A stretch of 64,000 bases of DNA from Comamonas sp. KCTC 72670 (GTDB lineage: Bacteria; Myxococcota; Myxococcia; Myxococcales; Myxococcaceae), in NCBI GenBank assembly GCA_014656495.1, contig BNCN01000008.1:248001-312000 (forward strand), in the 5' to 3' direction. The notes beneath the pieces were generated by a model. The model saw nothing but the letters and a program-made list of their open reading frames with translations, was not told where the DNA came from and searched no databases. The position numbers were made by a program, and so were the translations under genes. Of this stretch, positions 25,892 through 34,734 are shown piece after piece (positions within the stretch are counted from its first letter, which is position 1; each line of letters starts with the position of its first letter).

Positions 25892-27808
25892 ATGCGTCGC
25901 TCGAAGCTCGCCGTCCGCACGGCCGCGCTGACCACCCTGCTGCTCGCTGGTGCGGTGCCTGCCTGGCACTTCTTCCACCGCTCCGCGCCCGTCGTGGCCA
26001 CCCCGCAAGCGGCGGTGAGCCCCTCCCGGCTGCCGCTCTATCAGTGGACCGTGGGCGAGGAGCGCACGTATCACTTTGTCTGGAACGACCTGCAGCGGAT
26101 TGCCTTCACCGTTCCTGGCGGCGAGGAGCTCCAGCGGTTCGATGGCGTGATGAACCTGGATGGCGAGCTCACGCTCCAGGCGCTCGAGGTCCGTGAGGAT
26201 GGGGCGCGGCTGCGGCTGGCGTTGAAGCGCCTGAGCCAGCACGAGGTCACGTTCTCCGGCCAGTCCCTGCTCCCCGACGCGGCGGCGCTTCAGGAGCACC
26301 TGCCCGAGTCCGCGTCGGCGTGGCTGGAGCTGAATGGCCAGGGCGCGCTCGTGGGCGTCCGGTACTCGGACGCGGAGCCCCCCATGTTCCGCCAGTTCAC
26401 GCAGTCGCTGGCGGCGGAGCTGTTCCCCACCGAGCTGCGCGACGCCGCTGAGTGGACCGCCGTCGAGTCCACGCACCTGGGGCAGGTCGAGGCGAGCTTC
26501 CAGTTCCAGGACGAGCGCGCGCGTCTGACGCGCCGCCGCACGCGCTACCAGTCCCTTCGCGCCGCCTCGCAGGTTCCGACGTTCCAGCAGCAGCTGAGCT
26601 CGCTCACGCAGTTCGACCGGGACCCGGACGGGTTCCTGGCCGCCGTCTCCCTCAACGAAATCCTGGACGCCACGCACACCGATGGCCGCCCGCTGCTGTC
26701 GCGACGCGTCCGCCTGCGCCTGACGTTCTCCACGCGCCAGCAGAAGCCGCTCCCGCCGCTGGTGGAGACCAAGTCCATTGTCCGTGCGCCGTCGCAGCTC
26801 GTCTTCGAGGGCGATGAGGAGCGCGCGCTGGCCACGAGCCAGGCGGCCGGGATGACGGTGGACCTGATGTTGGAGGCGCTGGCGTCGGCGAACGACCCCT
26901 CCGCCGTGGGGGACGCGGGCACCTTCGCGCGGAGGGCCATCGCGGCGCTCAAGCTGGAGCCGCACCGGACGGGGGAGCTGGGCGCGCTGTTCAAGCGGCC
27001 GGGCGTCGCCCCCGCGATGCGCGAGTTGATGCTGGACCTGCTGGCGGGCGCGGGGCACGCGGAGGCCCAGGCGGTGCTGCGCGAGCTGATTGTCTCCAAG
27101 GAGGCCCGCGAGCACCCCGGCGCGCACGCGATGATGGTGCAGCGCGCGGGCTTCTTCAAAGCGCCGGAGCCGGAGACGGGGCGGCTGCTGGCCCGGATGA
27201 ACGCGGAGGCCCGCGCCTCCGGTGATGTCGGCACCGAGCGCGCGTCCGCGTACGCCCTGGGCGCCGTCGTCTCGCACCTGCCCGCGGGCAGCCCGGAGGC
27301 GGCCGAGTTCCTGCGCCCGCTGGAGGACGCGCTCCTCCAGGCGGACAGCCCGGAGGCGCTGGAGCACTCCCTGCGAGCGCTGGGCAACAGCGGCTCGGAG
27401 CGCGTCCTGGACCTGGCCTCGCCCCACCTGCGGGACGCGTCCCCCACCGTGCGCGCCGCCGCCGCGTCAGCGCTGCGCTCCGCGCCGCAGGACGCCGCCA
27501 CGGGCCTGTTGCTGGAGGCGCTGTCGTCCGAGACCGAGCGCGCCGTGCAGGCGGTGTATCTGGACGCGCTCAACGGGCGCACCCTGGGCGGCGCCGAGCT
27601 GGAGCGGCTGAGCGTCTGGGTCATCTCGGGCGGGCTGGCGGTGGGGGCCGACGCCCCCCTGCTGAACGTCCTCTCGGCCCGGATGGATGACAGCGACGCC
27701 GTCCTCCGGATGCTCCAGGCCCTGTCGCTGCGCCCCGGTCAGCAGCCCGCCACCCGCGCCCGCGTCATGGCGCTGATGGCGCAGGCCTCGGCCAGCCGGG
27801 GCGGCTGA
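25892..27808 (+). CDS. Exported beta-domain plus HEAT-repeat protein (lipid-transfer-like architecture)
   Basis: The protein is 638 residues from ATG 25892, where a signal-anchor sequence begins (MRRSKLAVRTAALTTLLLAG). Residues about 45-310 are beta-rich, with YQWTVGEERTYHFVWNDLQR, a run of alternating strands and AAEWTAVESTHLGQVEASFQ. Residues about 320-638 are alternating helices with HEAT-like units (LMLDLLAGAGHAEAQAVLRE, LEHSLRALGNSGSERVLDLA, VRAAAASALRSAPQDAATGL). A beta barrel followed by a helical superhelix is the plan of the vitellogenin/microsomal-transfer-protein N-terminal module. Whether this is homology or coincidence cannot be settled here. It starts about 30 bases after the hairpin and leads the next two genes at short spacing. 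Confidence 0.78.
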   Translation: MRRSKLAVRTAALTTLLLAGAVPAWHFFHRSAPVVATPQAAVSPSRLPLYQWTVGEERTYHFVWNDLQRIAFTVPGGEELQRFDGVMNLDGELTLQALEVREDGARLRLALKRLSQHEVTFSGQSLLPDAAALQEHLPESASAWLELNGQGALVGVRYSDAEPPMFRQFTQSLAAELFPTELRDAAEWTAVESTHLGQVEASFQFQDERARLTRRRTRYQSLRAASQVPTFQQQLSSLTQFDRDPDGFLAAVSLNEILDATHTDGRPLLSRRVRLRLTFSTRQQKPLPPLVETKSIVRAPSQLVFEGDEERALATSQAAGMTVDLMLEALASANDPSAVGDAGTFARRAIAALKLEPHRTGELGALFKRPGVAPAMRELMLDLLAGAGHAEAQAVLRELIVSKEAREHPGAHAMMVQRAGFFKAPEPETGRLLARMNAEARASGDVGTERASAYALGAVVSHLPAGSPEAAEFLRPLEDALLQADSPEALEHSLRALGNSGSERVLDLASPHLRDASPTVRAAAASALRSAPQDAATGLLLEALSSETERAVQAVYLDALNGRTLGGAELERLSVWVISGGLAVGADAPLLNVLSARMDDSDAVLRMLQALSLRPGQQPATRARVMALMAQASASRGG

Positions 27809-27852
27809 GGCCCATTCGTTTCATCCCACCACCCACTGCAACCGAGGTCTTC

Positions 27853-29625
27853 ATGAAGCGCAGTCTCAACGGGCTGTGGCCCCTGGCCCTGCTCGGCCTT
27901 TTCCTGGCGCAGGCGGCCCACGCGGACGTCATCGACGACGTCGTGCGCGGGACGAACATCCGCCTCAACGCCGCCCGCATCCACGTGAAGGGCAACGACT
28001 ACGGCACCGGCTACTGGCTGCTGCCCAAGGCGGCGGGCACGCTGAACCTCAACGTGCCGGCGCGGCAGTTCGGCATCAACTCGGACCTGGTGCTGCGCAT
28101 GCACGGCTCCCGCTCCGGCAACGTCATCACCTGGACCTTCAACGACGCCCTGCCGTCTCCGTACTACCTGGGCAGCGCCAACAGCGTGACGCGGGTGCGA
28201 GGCACCCTGAAGGCGCTGGCCCGGCAGGTGCGCGGCGCGGATGACCCGTACTGCGACAGCGCGGCGTGCCCGCACAACGTCGAGCTGGTGCTGACGTCCG
28301 GCTCCAGCGTCTACGTGGATGGCTACACGGACATCGTCTTCAAGTTCAACTGGACGGAGCCTGTCTACATGCGCCAGTTCGTCGCCTACGGCGGCGTGCC
28401 GCGCCCCCGCCTGTCGTCGATGGTCGTCGTCACGCCCACCAGCCGCTGCCCGTCGCCCAACGCCACGGAGCTGTACGGCGACGTGGTGCTCAGCAGCCCC
28501 GCGCCCACGGGCGGCATCCTGGTGGACCTGATGAGCGTGGACGCGCGCGTGGGTGTGCTGCCCGTGCGCATCCCCGAGGCCCAGCGGTCCGCGCGGTTCA
28601 CCGTCCGCCTGCCCCCGAACTGGACGGGGCCCACGGTCATCTACGGGGCGTCCGGCGGCGTGCGCAGGAGCGTGAGGCTGAGCGTCCCGGAGTGCATCCG
28701 GAATCCCTTCCTCTTCACGCGTTACCTGCGCCTGGAGTACCACCTCGCGCCCCTGGGCCTGCTGAAGGGCGGCGCGCTGGTGGCGCGGAACCAGGAGACG
28801 GACTCGGACGTCCTGGTCACCGCGAAGGGGGAGACGCACCGGCTGAACGAGGTGCTGCGCGTCGAGAAGGCGCGCGTGGTGGGCATCAATACGGCGGGTG
28901 ACGTGTTCGGCACCGCGTATACGTCCAAGGGCGCGCACGCGTTCCGGCTCCGCTCGGATGATGTGAAGGCCGGGCCCGAGGTGTGGCTGGATGGCTGGGA
29001 GGCCGTGACGGCCAATGCCCATGGAACGATGCTGGTGCGCGACCCGCACAAGCCCGAGGGCCTCTTCCTCCTGGACGAGGTGGGGCCGGCGCCGCTGTCC
29101 GTCGTGTCGAAGCTGAAGCCCCGGGACCTCCGGTTCAACGCGCTGGGCGAGGCGGCGGTGACGGTGGAGACGGAGAAGGGGCTCCGGGCCGCGCGCGTCT
29201 ACGGCGACAAGGTGAACGTGCTCGTGGACACCGAGTCCGAAGTCCACGCGGTGAACGACGTGGGGGTGTTCGTGGGCGCGGTCCGCGAGGGGGACAAGTT
29301 CACCCGTCCCTTCATCTGGTCGAACGAGAAGGAGCTCCGCTGGCTGCCGCTCCCCGAGGGCTTCGTGTCCGCGAGGGTCGTGGCCATCAACGACGGCGGA
29401 TGGGTGCTGGGCACCGCGACCGCCGAGGACGGCAAGACGCAGACGGCCTTCCTCGTGCCGCCGGAGTCCAAGGAGGCCCTGCGTCTGGACGACCTGCTTC
29501 CCGAGGACCTGAAGAAGGACGCGTACCGCGTCACGCGGGCGCTCGCGCTCGCGGAGGACTTCGGCGTGGCGGTGCTCGCGATGGATGGGCAAGGCCAGCG
29601 CGTCCACCTGGTGCTGCGCCCGTGA
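27853..29625 (+). CDS. Secreted protein with C-terminal HAF-type repeats
   Basis: A 590-residue protein with a signal peptide cleaved near AHA-DV. The N-terminal half (25-300) contains Cys pairs and beta-strands (GNDYGTGYWLLPKAAGTLNL, SSVYVDGYTDIVFKFNWTEP). The C-terminal half has at least three degenerate repeats of the HAF 'extracellular repeat' type, each with an xINxxGxxxG core followed by a strand: VGINTAGDVFGTAYTSKG, HAVNDVGVFVGAVREGD and VAINDGGWVLGTATAEDG. Such repeats probably form a beta-propeller-like surface. It begins 44 bases after the HEAT-like gene, so the two are likely cotranscribed. The molecular role is unknown. Confidence 0.78.
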   Translation: MKRSLNGLWPLALLGLFLAQAAHADVIDDVVRGTNIRLNAARIHVKGNDYGTGYWLLPKAAGTLNLNVPARQFGINSDLVLRMHGSRSGNVITWTFNDALPSPYYLGSANSVTRVRGTLKALARQVRGADDPYCDSAACPHNVELVLTSGSSVYVDGYTDIVFKFNWTEPVYMRQFVAYGGVPRPRLSSMVVVTPTSRCPSPNATELYGDVVLSSPAPTGGILVDLMSVDARVGVLPVRIPEAQRSARFTVRLPPNWTGPTVIYGASGGVRRSVRLSVPECIRNPFLFTRYLRLEYHLAPLGLLKGGALVARNQETDSDVLVTAKGETHRLNEVLRVEKARVVGINTAGDVFGTAYTSKGAHAFRLRSDDVKAGPEVWLDGWEAVTANAHGTMLVRDPHKPEGLFLLDEVGPAPLSVVSKLKPRDLRFNALGEAAVTVETEKGLRAARVYGDKVNVLVDTESEVHAVNDVGVFVGAVREGDKFTRPFIWSNEKELRWLPLPEGFVSARVVAINDGGWVLGTATAEDGKTQTAFLVPPESKEALRLDDLLPEDLKKDAYRVTRALALAEDFGVAVLAMDGQGQRVHLVLRP

Positions 29626-29675
29626 GCCGCACCGCGGTCCATCCCTCATTCACTCCAAGAACAAGGACTCACCTC

Positions 29676-30407
29676 GTGAAAATGACCTCTCCCCTGCGGG
29701 GGCTGTTGATGTTCTTCATGGCCATCCTGGCGGGCTGCGGTAGCTGCCAGAGCAGCTCGTCCTGTGACCCCAGCCAGTATGGAACGAACGGCTGTGCCTG
29801 CCGCACGGACGCCAACAGTTGCAACCCCGGGCTGACCTGCCAGAGCGGCACCTGTGGACCGTGTGGCGCCGAAGGTGGCGCCTGCTGCGTCAGCGGCGCC
29901 ACGACCTCCTGCAACGGCACGCTGTCGTGTGTGATGGAGGCGGCGGGCGAGCGGTGCCGCAACTGCGGTGAGGTGGGCGAGTCCTGCTGCACGTCGTCCG
30001 GGAACAACCAGTTCTGCCGGTCGAACGCCGTGTGTGTCAGCGGAATGTGCCAGTCCGTGGCGGACCTCACCTGTGACCCGAACGGCACCATCTTCGCCGT
30101 GGGCGTCCAGAGCAAGCCGGCCCGGTGTGGTCTGCGCGTGGTGGAGGTGCGTGCCTCGTCACTCGCCAATGCCATGCAGTGCGCGGGCAGCTCCGGCATG
30201 TTGAACGCGGCGACGGAAGAGCTCTACGAGATTCCCAACACGCCCTTGAGCGATTTCGAGCTGTGCCTCGTGTCCGCGGGCCAGGGCCGGCGGACGACGA
30301 GCGTGCAGGCGTTCGATGACCTCAACGCCACGCGGTGCGCCCGTTGGACGCGGTGTGGGGACGATGACCCGTGCAGCAGCGTGACGCACGGCGCCTGCAC
30401 GCCGTGA
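29676..30407 (+). CDS. Cysteine-rich lipoprotein
   Basis: The protein is 243 residues from GTG 29676, which has AAGGA at 29663-29667 with 8-base spacing; the ATG at 29682 is further from the ribosome site. The signal peptide ends in a lipobox (ILAGC). Some 30 Cys follow, dense in the first 130 residues, in a pattern like knottin or Dickkopf-type modules (NGCACRTDANSCNPGLTCQS, CGPCGAEGGACCVSGATT, CRNCGEVGESCCTS). The C-terminal 100 residues form a different, beta-rich domain. It lies 50 bases after the HAF-repeat gene and is the last of this group; a hairpin follows. It is a likely surface protein with unknown ligand. Confidence 0.8.
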   Translation: MKMTSPLRGLLMFFMAILAGCGSCQSSSSCDPSQYGTNGCACRTDANSCNPGLTCQSGTCGPCGAEGGACCVSGATTSCNGTLSCVMEAAGERCRNCGEVGESCCTSSGNNQFCRSNAVCVSGMCQSVADLTCDPNGTIFAVGVQSKPARCGLRVVEVRASSLANAMQCAGSSGMLNAATEELYEIPNTPLSDFELCLVSAGQGRRTTSVQAFDDLNATRCARWTRCGDDDPCSSVTHGACTP

Positions 30408-30429
30408 GGTAGGCGGGGGGGACGGATGC

Positions 30430-30465
30430 GGGGGCGGAGCGCGCAGAGGGGGACGCTCCGTCCCC
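30430..30465. terminator. Bidirectional hairpin between convergent genes
   Basis: CGGAGCG (30435-30441) pairs with CGCTCCG (30454-30460), flanked by GGGG and CCCC that extend the stem around one mismatch. It lies between the stop codons of two convergent genes. Confidence 0.6.
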
Positions 30466-30473
30466 GTGTCATG

Positions 30474-31766
30474 TCATGTGTGAAGAAGCCGCAGCACGGC
30501 CTGGGCCGCGCGCTCCGTTCCGTCCACGCCCTCCAGCGTCGCGGCCAGGGCGCGGGCGCGCGTGGCGAAGTCAGGCCGCGATACCTCGGTGTGCGCGTGG
30601 GCGATGGACGCCGCGCTCAGCTCGGACGGAAGCACCGCGCGGCCCACGCCGAGCCGCTCCACGCGCCGCGCGTTCGCGAGCTGGTCACCGCCGAAGGGGA
30701 CGACGACCATGGGCCGTCCGGCCGCGAGCGACTCCTGCACGGTGTTGTTCCCGCCGTGCGTCACCACCAGGTCCACCTTCTGGAGCAGGGGCACCTGGGG
30801 CACGTGGCGGAATACGTGCGTGCGCGGGCCCGCGCGGGATTGGAGCCGCTCGAGGCTGGCGCCCGCGCTGACCACCGTGTCCACGTCGTGCCGGGCCAAC
30901 CCGTCCAGGATGGCGTGGAAGACGTGCGGCTGGCCGTTGAACACCGTGCCCAGCGACACATAGACGTGCGTGCGTCCGGGCCGGAGGGCGGCGAGCGCGG
31001 GGTCGTCCTGGCTCGCGAGTGAGGGCTTCGGGAGGCACGGGCCCGTCATCTCCACGGGGCCGGGCAGCGGCTTCAAGCCGGGCTCCAGCTCGGGCGTGGT
31101 CGCCATCAGGTTGAGGTCCTCGGAGATGGGGGTGGCCAGCAGGCCTTCCGTCTTGAGAGAGACGCGGAGCGCCTTGGCCGCCCGGGCGACGCGTGCGTCG
31201 AAGCTCCGCAGCAGTTCGTGTCCACGTTGTTCCGCCCGAATCCACGCGGCGTCGCGAGGCGCGTCATCCGGGATGCCGCTGCCGAAGGGCGCCGCGCCTT
31301 CCACGGGGAAGGGGAGGGCGGAGTGATACAGCGCCACGTATCGCCGCCGCGTCATCCGGGCCGCGAGCAGCGCCGCGGGCATGAGGTAGTCCGCCAGCAC
31401 CAGGTCGATGCCGGAGGCGTCGATGTCCGCCGCGATGCCTCGGGCTTGCGCCTCCATGCCGGTGGTGAAGAGCCTCAGGGCCAGGGCCAGTTCGTCCAAT
31501 CCGCGGGCGCGGGTGATGCGCGCGCCGTACCAGAGCGAGGCTGGCGAAGGGCGCAGCGGCACCAGCCGGAAGCCGTCGCGGCGGATTGCCTCGGGGAGTT
31601 GGGTGGCGTAGCGCAGCGGCTCGGGCATCAGGGACAGGGGAAGCGGCGGTGCCACCGCGATGGCCATGGCCACGTCATGGCCCAGTTCCCGCAGACGCCC
31701 GCCCATCGCGCGCAATGCGTTGGTGTGTCCCGCCGTCGGATGGGCCGCCATGAGGATCCGCGCCAT
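30474..31766 (-). CDS. MGT-type (UGT-like) glycosyltransferase
   Basis: The protein is 430 residues from ATG 31766, which gives the family N-terminus ARILMAAHPTAGHTNALRAM. It is a GT-B fold, family 1 enzyme: the N-terminal half forms the acceptor domain, and the C-terminal half holds the nucleotide-sugar signature HVPQVPLLQKVDLVVTHGGN followed by NTVQESLAAGRPMVVVPFGG and DQLANARRVERLG. Enzymes of this type move a sugar from a UDP- or dTDP-sugar to a small hydrophobic molecule such as a macrolide, a carotenoid or a sterol. No polyketide or carotenoid genes are adjacent, so the acceptor is open. It may act in self-protection or secondary metabolite tailoring. Confidence 0.9.
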   Translation of the reverse strand: MARILMAAHPTAGHTNALRAMGGRLRELGHDVAMAIAVAPPLPLSLMPEPLRYATQLPEAIRRDGFRLVPLRPSPASLWYGARITRARGLDELALALRLFTTGMEAQARGIAADIDASGIDLVLADYLMPAALLAARMTRRRYVALYHSALPFPVEGAAPFGSGIPDDAPRDAAWIRAEQRGHELLRSFDARVARAAKALRVSLKTEGLLATPISEDLNLMATTPELEPGLKPLPGPVEMTGPCLPKPSLASQDDPALAALRPGRTHVYVSLGTVFNGQPHVFHAILDGLARHDVDTVVSAGASLERLQSRAGPRTHVFRHVPQVPLLQKVDLVVTHGGNNTVQESLAAGRPMVVVPFGGDQLANARRVERLGVGRAVLPSELSAASIAHAHTEVSRPDFATRARALAATLEGVDGTERAAQAVLRLLHT

Positions 31767-32251
31767 GCGACGGAGCGTATCAGCCCACATCGGGCATCCA
31801 GGCCTCGGACCTCCGGGTGTGAATCAGGCGCGCATCCCGTGGGGGTGTTCCACTCGTCAGCGGGGCCGCTATGCGAGTTCGCGCCATGCGGCTCCTTGGG
31901 CCAGTCCGAGCTGAGCCCTCGGCCTGGGTGCTGCTGACGTCCTCGCGGATGCGGCCCGTTCGTGAGCCTGAACCTCCGACAAACGCGTCGCCCGTGACGG
32001 CAGCCTGCGCTTTCCACCGTGCTCCGGGGCCGCCTGCTCGCCGGCCCTCCCCGAGCACGTGCGCGGATGCGCAACGGTGACTCGACCGTTACGGGCGTGG
32101 GCTCCGGCGGGGCCCCCTCCACAGTGGCCATCTCGTCCGTACAGCGGGCGGGCACTCCACCGTGACGCGCTGTGACGTGGGTCCTGGACACCGCGTGCTC
32201 TTCATGGTTGTTGGAGGTCAAATCTCAGCTTCATTCCTCGAAGGAACCGAC
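31767..32251. other. Divergent intergenic region
   Basis: About 485 bases between the glycosyltransferase and mechanosensitive-channel genes, which diverge from it. It must hold both promoters. I see no convincing gene, repeat or RNA in it; the short open frames lack ribosome sites and codon bias. Confidence 0.5.
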
Positions 32252-33907
32252 ATGCGCCGTTCGCTCGCCCTGCTCCTGTTGTTGCTGCTGCCCCTGCCGG
32301 GGTTCGCGCTGAATGGAGGCCTGGGCGAGCCACCGGCGGACGTGGACCGTCGCACGCCCATGGCCACGGCGGCGGGCTTCCTGGACACCGCGCATGCGCG
32401 AGACGCGGAGCGCGCGCCCCACTACCTGTCGCTGTCACACCTGCCGCCGGAGCAGCAGGCGGCGGAGGGCTTGCGGCTGGCGAAGCGGCTCGTCTTCGTG
32501 CTGGACCGGATGCTGTGGCTGGACTTCGCGAACATCAGCCAGAAGCCGGAAGGCGACTCGCCGGACTCCGGCTACGAATCGCTGGGACAGATTCCGTTGC
32601 CGCGCGGCTCGGTGGACATCCGCCTGCAGCGCGTGGACGCCCCGGAGGGGCCCGTCTGGGTGGTGAGCGAGGACACGGTGCGCGCCATCGACACGCTCTT
32701 CACGGTGTACGGCTCGCCCCTGGTGGAGAAGCTGCCGCCGTTCCTCTTCGCCCGTCCGGTGTGGGTGCTGGAGCTGTGGCAGTGGCTGGGCCTGAGCCTG
32801 CTGCTGGTGGGCGCGTGGCTCGCGGGCCGGGTGGTGGAGGCGGTGGTGTTGCGGGTGGGCGCGCGTGCGGCGGGCATGACGGCGTCGGGGTGGGATGACC
32901 AGTTCGTGGCGGCGGGGAAGGGCCCCCTGCGTCACCCGGTGGCCGCGGTGATGGTGGCGTCCTGCACGCGGTTGCTGCTGTTCCCGCCCCCCGCGCAGCA
33001 CCTGGTGGACGTGACTTCGCGTTCGGTCGTCATCGTGGCGGTGGCGTGGTTCCTCGTGCGCTTCGTGCGGCTGGCCGCGGGCTTCGTGGAGGACCGCGTG
33101 GGCACGGAGGGGCAGAACGTGGCCCGGGTGCGCGGGCTGCGCACGCAGTTGGCCGTCATGCGCCGGGTCATCGAGTGCGCCATCGTGCTGGTGGCGGGCT
33201 CGCTGCTGCTGCTCCAGTTCGAGGCGGTCCGCAACGTGGGCGTGTCGCTGCTCGCGTCGGCCGGCATCGCGGGCCTGGTGCTGGGCCTCGCCGCGCAGAA
33301 GTCCATCTCCACGCTGCTGGCGGGCATCCAGCTCTCCATCACCCAGCCGGTGCGCATTGGCGACACCGTCATCGTGGAGGGCGAGTGGGGGTGGGTGGAG
33401 GAAATCACCCTCACGTACATCGTCGTGAAGGTGTGGGACCTCCGCCGGTTGGTGGTGCCGATGAGCCACTTCCTCGACAAGCCCTTCCAGAACTGGAGCA
33501 AGGTGTCGCCGGACATCCTGGGCACGGCGGAAATCTTCGCGGACTTCCGCACCAACGTGCCGGCCGCGCGCGCGGAGCTGGAGCGCATCGTCGCGACGGA
33601 AGGCAAGGGGCTCTGGGATGGAAAGGTCGTCCGGCTGCAGGTGACGGATTGCACCGAGCGCACCATCAAGCTGCGCGCGCTGGTGAGCGCGCCGGACTCG
33701 GGCAAGGCGTGGGACTTGCGCTGCCTGGTCCGCGAGAAGTTCATCGAGTATCTCCAGAAGCAGCCGCACGGCCTGCCGATGCTTCGCGCGGAGGCCTCCC
33801 ACACGAGCGCTCAGGAGGGCGCCGCCGTCACGCTGGGCGTGGTGCCGCTGGGCGCGGGGACGTCGGGCGCGAACACGGTGGTGCCGGCGAGCAGGCGTCA
33901 GGACTGA
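32252..33907 (+). CDS. MscS-family mechanosensitive channel
   Basis: The protein is 551 residues from ATG 32252 (AAGGA at 32241-32245, signal peptide LALLLLLLLPLPGFA). An extra periplasmic domain (about 25-170) precedes four or five membrane helices (about 175-360). The pore-lining TM3 is VSLLASAGIAGLVLGLAAQK, followed by the MscS beta domain (GIQLSITQPVRIGDTVIVEG, GWVEEITLTYIVVKVWD, VVPMSHFLDKPFQNWS) and a mixed C-terminal domain. Family members open under membrane tension and release solutes on osmotic downshock. Its length, about twice that of E. coli MscS, places it with the larger YnaI/YbdG-type members. A terminator follows. Confidence 0.92.
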   Translation: MRRSLALLLLLLLPLPGFALNGGLGEPPADVDRRTPMATAAGFLDTAHARDAERAPHYLSLSHLPPEQQAAEGLRLAKRLVFVLDRMLWLDFANISQKPEGDSPDSGYESLGQIPLPRGSVDIRLQRVDAPEGPVWVVSEDTVRAIDTLFTVYGSPLVEKLPPFLFARPVWVLELWQWLGLSLLLVGAWLAGRVVEAVVLRVGARAAGMTASGWDDQFVAAGKGPLRHPVAAVMVASCTRLLLFPPPAQHLVDVTSRSVVIVAVAWFLVRFVRLAAGFVEDRVGTEGQNVARVRGLRTQLAVMRRVIECAIVLVAGSLLLLQFEAVRNVGVSLLASAGIAGLVLGLAAQKSISTLLAGIQLSITQPVRIGDTVIVEGEWGWVEEITLTYIVVKVWDLRRLVVPMSHFLDKPFQNWSKVSPDILGTAEIFADFRTNVPAARAELERIVATEGKGLWDGKVVRLQVTDCTERTIKLRALVSAPDSGKAWDLRCLVREKFIEYLQKQPHGLPMLRAEASHTSAQEGAAVTLGVVPLGAGTSGANTVVPASRRQD

Positions 33908-33916
33908 GCCGCGTGT

Positions 33917-33945
33917 CGGCGGGGCCCCATGGGGAGGCCCCGCCG
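33917..33945 (+). terminator. Terminator after the MscS-like gene
   Basis: A perfect 10-bp stem (CGGCGGGGCC 33917-33926 with GGCCCCGCCG 33936-33945) has a 9-base loop and begins 10 bases after the stop. Confidence 0.75.
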
Positions 33946-34007
33946 GGCAGGCCGTGTTTGCCAGACGGCAGGTGCGGCGCCCACCTTCGGACAGTCTGGA
34001 GGTGGAC

Positions 34008-34667
34008 ATGGCTGGAAGGTTTGGCGGTGCGGGCGGTGTGGTGGTCCTGGCGGCCATGTTGGGGAGCGCTCCCTTCGTGGGGCTCGCGTCCCAGGCGGAG
34101 GCGAGTCAGGCGCGCCAGACGCGGGATGTGCTGTCGGAGCGGGATTTGCTCCTGGCGCGGCTCGCCCTCTTCGACGCGACCGCCATCGCGTCCGCGAATC
34201 TGGCGCTGGAGAAGTCGGCCAATCCGCAGGTGCGTCAGTTCGCCCTCAGGATGGTCGAGGACCACCGCAGGCACCTCGACTCGCTGAAGCAGTGGGGCAG
34301 CTCTCCGTCCATGGACGTCGTGGTGGCGGACCTCGTTCAGCCCCGGGTCACGCAGGGGCAGGGCGTGGGGGGCTCGGGGGGCGCCGAGCAGAGCCTGCCC
34401 ATGCAACGCGCGGATGCGCGCATCGAGCGCGCGGTGAGCGAGGCGCAGCAGCACCTGGCCGCGCTCCGCAAGGCGCAAGGCGAGGACTTCGACAAGGCCT
34501 TCTTGAAGCGCGTCGTCGAGGACCAGGAGCAGGGGCTCCACCTGGTGAAGCAGGCGCAGGCGGACTACAAGAATGATGGGGGCTTCACGCTCATGCTCGA
34601 CAGGACGGGGAACCTCGCGGACCGTCACCTGCAGCGGGCGCGAGGGCTGGAAGAGTCCTTCGAGTGA
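34008..34667 (+). CDS. DUF4142-type secreted helical protein
   Basis: The protein is 219 residues from ATG 34008 (GGAGG 5 bases upstream). A signal peptide (about 1-40) is followed by an all-helical domain whose layout fits DUF4142, a ferritin-like four-helix family: LLLARLALFDATAIASANLA, NPQVRQFALRMVEDHRRHLD, then a linker and DFDKAFLKRVVEDQEQGLHL. The DH at about residues 87-88 is typical. A Gly/Gln-rich insert (TQGQGVGGSGGAEQ) separates the helix pairs. DUF4142 proteins are periplasmic or outer-membrane and are often induced by stress, but no activity is proven. Confidence 0.78.
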   Translation: MAGRFGGAGGVVVLAAMLGSAPFVGLASQAEASQARQTRDVLSERDLLLARLALFDATAIASANLALEKSANPQVRQFALRMVEDHRRHLDSLKQWGSSPSMDVVVADLVQPRVTQGQGVGGSGGAEQSLPMQRADARIERAVSEAQQHLAALRKAQGEDFDKAFLKRVVEDQEQGLHLVKQAQADYKNDGGFTLMLDRTGNLADRHLQRARGLEESFE

Positions 34668-34734
34668 ACGCGCCGACGTTTCACCGGGCCTGAGCGGTTG
34701 ACGTGGCACGACGGCGGCGCCTAACTCCGCGAGC

